Assembly (NCBI GenBank): GCA_025453375.1
Contig: JALOQT010000058.1
Coordinates: 1-6,399, forward strand
Source of the DNA: Phycisphaerales bacterium
GTDB lineage: Bacteria; Planctomycetota; Phycisphaerae; Phycisphaerales; UBA1924
Reading direction: 5' to 3'
DNA length: 6,399 nucleotides
The notes under the pieces: model-generated
Databases searched by the model: none
Told to the model about the DNA's origin: nothing
What the model saw: the letters and a program-made list of their open reading frames with translations, nothing else
Part shown: positions 5,722 to 6,399 of the stretch, piece after piece
Position numbering within the stretch: the first letter of the stretch is position 1
How the letters are laid out: every line of letters begins with the position of its first letter
Translations under genes and position numbers: made by a program

Positions 5722-6399
5722 TTACTGGTGGCCGTGTTCGTCTTCGCCAGTGGGCGCTGTGGCCTGGGCGGGGGCCGACGCCTGGGCGGGTGCGGTTGGT
5801 GCCGGTGAGGCCACCACCTCGCGGGCGGCGCGGCCCTTGAAGGCGGTGACCAGGGCGGTCTGCCACGGGTGCTCGCCCATCCACTCGACCTTGCCGGTGC
5901 TGACATCCAGCACCGCGCCGACGACCGTCAGCTTGCCGCTGTCGACCATCTTGACGAGGTCCGGGCTGTTCTGATACAGGTCGAAGATCGTCTGCCAGAC
6001 GTTCTCGCGCACGGCCAGGTTCTGCAATTCGGCCCCTTCGGCCGTTGGGTGCTGCTTCTGCGCACGCTCGACGGCCGGGCGGATTGAGGCGACGAGGGCT
6101 TCGATATTCGGCGGCAGTGCGTGGCCCTCGCCCCCGCCTGCGGCGTGGCCCCCACCCGCCTTGGCCGGGCTCATCGTGTCGATCGTCGCCTTCACCGCCC
6201 CGCACTTGCTGTGGCCCATGACCACCAGCAGCGGCGTGTGCAGGTGGCCGACGCCATACTCCAGCGTGCCGGTCAGGCCCGTGTTGGTCACGTTGCCCGC
6301 CACGCGCACGACAAACAGTTCGCCCACGCCGCGGTCAAAGACGCGCTCGACCGGAATCCGCGAGTCGGCGCACGTCAGGATGCTGACGAAGGGTTTTTG
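5722..6399 (-). CDS. Beta-class carbonic anhydrase (5' end missing)
   Basis: The frame is open to the window edge and gives 225 residues; the N terminus is cut off. The enzyme interconverts CO2 and bicarbonate using zinc. The visible part starts QKPFVSILTCADSRIPVE with zinc ligand C10 and the Asp-Arg pair D12/R14, and continues with RVAGN (32-36) and MGHSKCGAV with zinc ligands H63 and C66. The C-terminal part holds the expected GAVLDVSTGKVEW strand. Two oddities: a Gly/His-rich insert at about 77-95 right after the second zinc motif, and an Ala/Pro/Gln-rich tail (192-225) with APAQAS and APAQAT units ending in acidic and His residues. The GTG at 6327 is not the start, because the catalytic CADSR lies upstream of it. 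Whether a signal peptide exists cannot be seen. Followed by the small membrane protein after 38 nt, with no terminator in between. Confidence 0.93.
   Translation of the reverse strand, partial: QKPFVSILTCADSRIPVERVFDRGVGELFVVRVAGNVTNTGLTGTLEYGVGHLHTPLLVVMGHSKCGAVKATIDTMSPAKAGGGHAAGGGEGHALPPNIEALVASIRPAVERAQKQHPTAEGAELQNLAVRENVWQTIFDLYQNSPDLVKMVDSGKLTVVGAVLDVSTGKVEWMGEHPWQTALVTAFKGRAAREVVASPAPTAPAQASAPAQATAPTGEDEHGHQ

Noticed and set aside
5222..5974. Plus-strand open frame of 250 residues crossing three minus-strand genes
   Set aside because: It covers parts of the PIN/TRAM, small membrane protein and carbonic anhydrase genes on the other strand; no domain and no plausible start.
1..6399. 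CRISPR array, tRNA or rRNA gene, transposon end, phage gene or toxin-antitoxin pair
   Set aside because: No spaced direct repeats, no cloverleaf or rRNA sequence, no transposase or integrase motifs. The PIN domain here belongs to a YacL-type membrane protein with a TRAM domain and has no antitoxin partner, so it is not a VapC-type toxin.

Overview
This window is a high-GC, gene-dense stretch of a bacterial chromosome. It very probably comes from Planctomycetota, class Phycisphaerae or a close relative. The strongest clue is the secreted protein at 354-1904, which ends in two copies of a dockerin-like repeat closing on Gly-Cys, the 'GC-type dockerin' anchor known mainly from Phycisphaerae. A futalosine-pathway menaquinone gene, a lone rpsR and patchy use of Shine-Dalgarno sites fit this, but the assignment is inference.

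Layout from left to right: the 3' end of an unrecognised plus-strand gene (to 122); a 231-nt leader region with a G-quadruplex-type motif; the GC-type dockerin protein on the plus strand (354-1904); a short junction with three tandem copies of an 8-mer. Next come two minus-strand genes that overlap by 4 nt: a PlsC-type acyltransferase (3571-2729) followed by futalosine hydrolase MqnB (2732-1950). rpsR (3689-3934) runs divergently from plsC and is closed by a good intrinsic terminator (3964-4000). On the minus strand there follow a membrane-anchored PIN/TRAM protein of the YacL family (5415-4027), a 60-residue single-span membrane protein (5683-5501) and most of a beta-class carbonic anhydrase (5' end beyond the window edge at 6399).

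Most genes are housekeeping. plsC and mqnB both serve the membrane (phospholipid and menaquinone synthesis) and look translationally coupled. Between plsC and rpsR an inverted repeat, TAGAAC-N13-GTTCTA, is placed so that each arm could be the -35 of one gene while touching the -10 of the other. This is the most unusual non-coding signal here. I see no CRISPR array, transposase, phage gene, tRNA, rRNA or recognisable defence system, and no gap between genes longer than about 230 nt. I did not find a convincing new biological system. The best candidates for follow-up are the symmetrical divergent promoter, the rpsR leader hairpin and the repeat-built dockerin protein.
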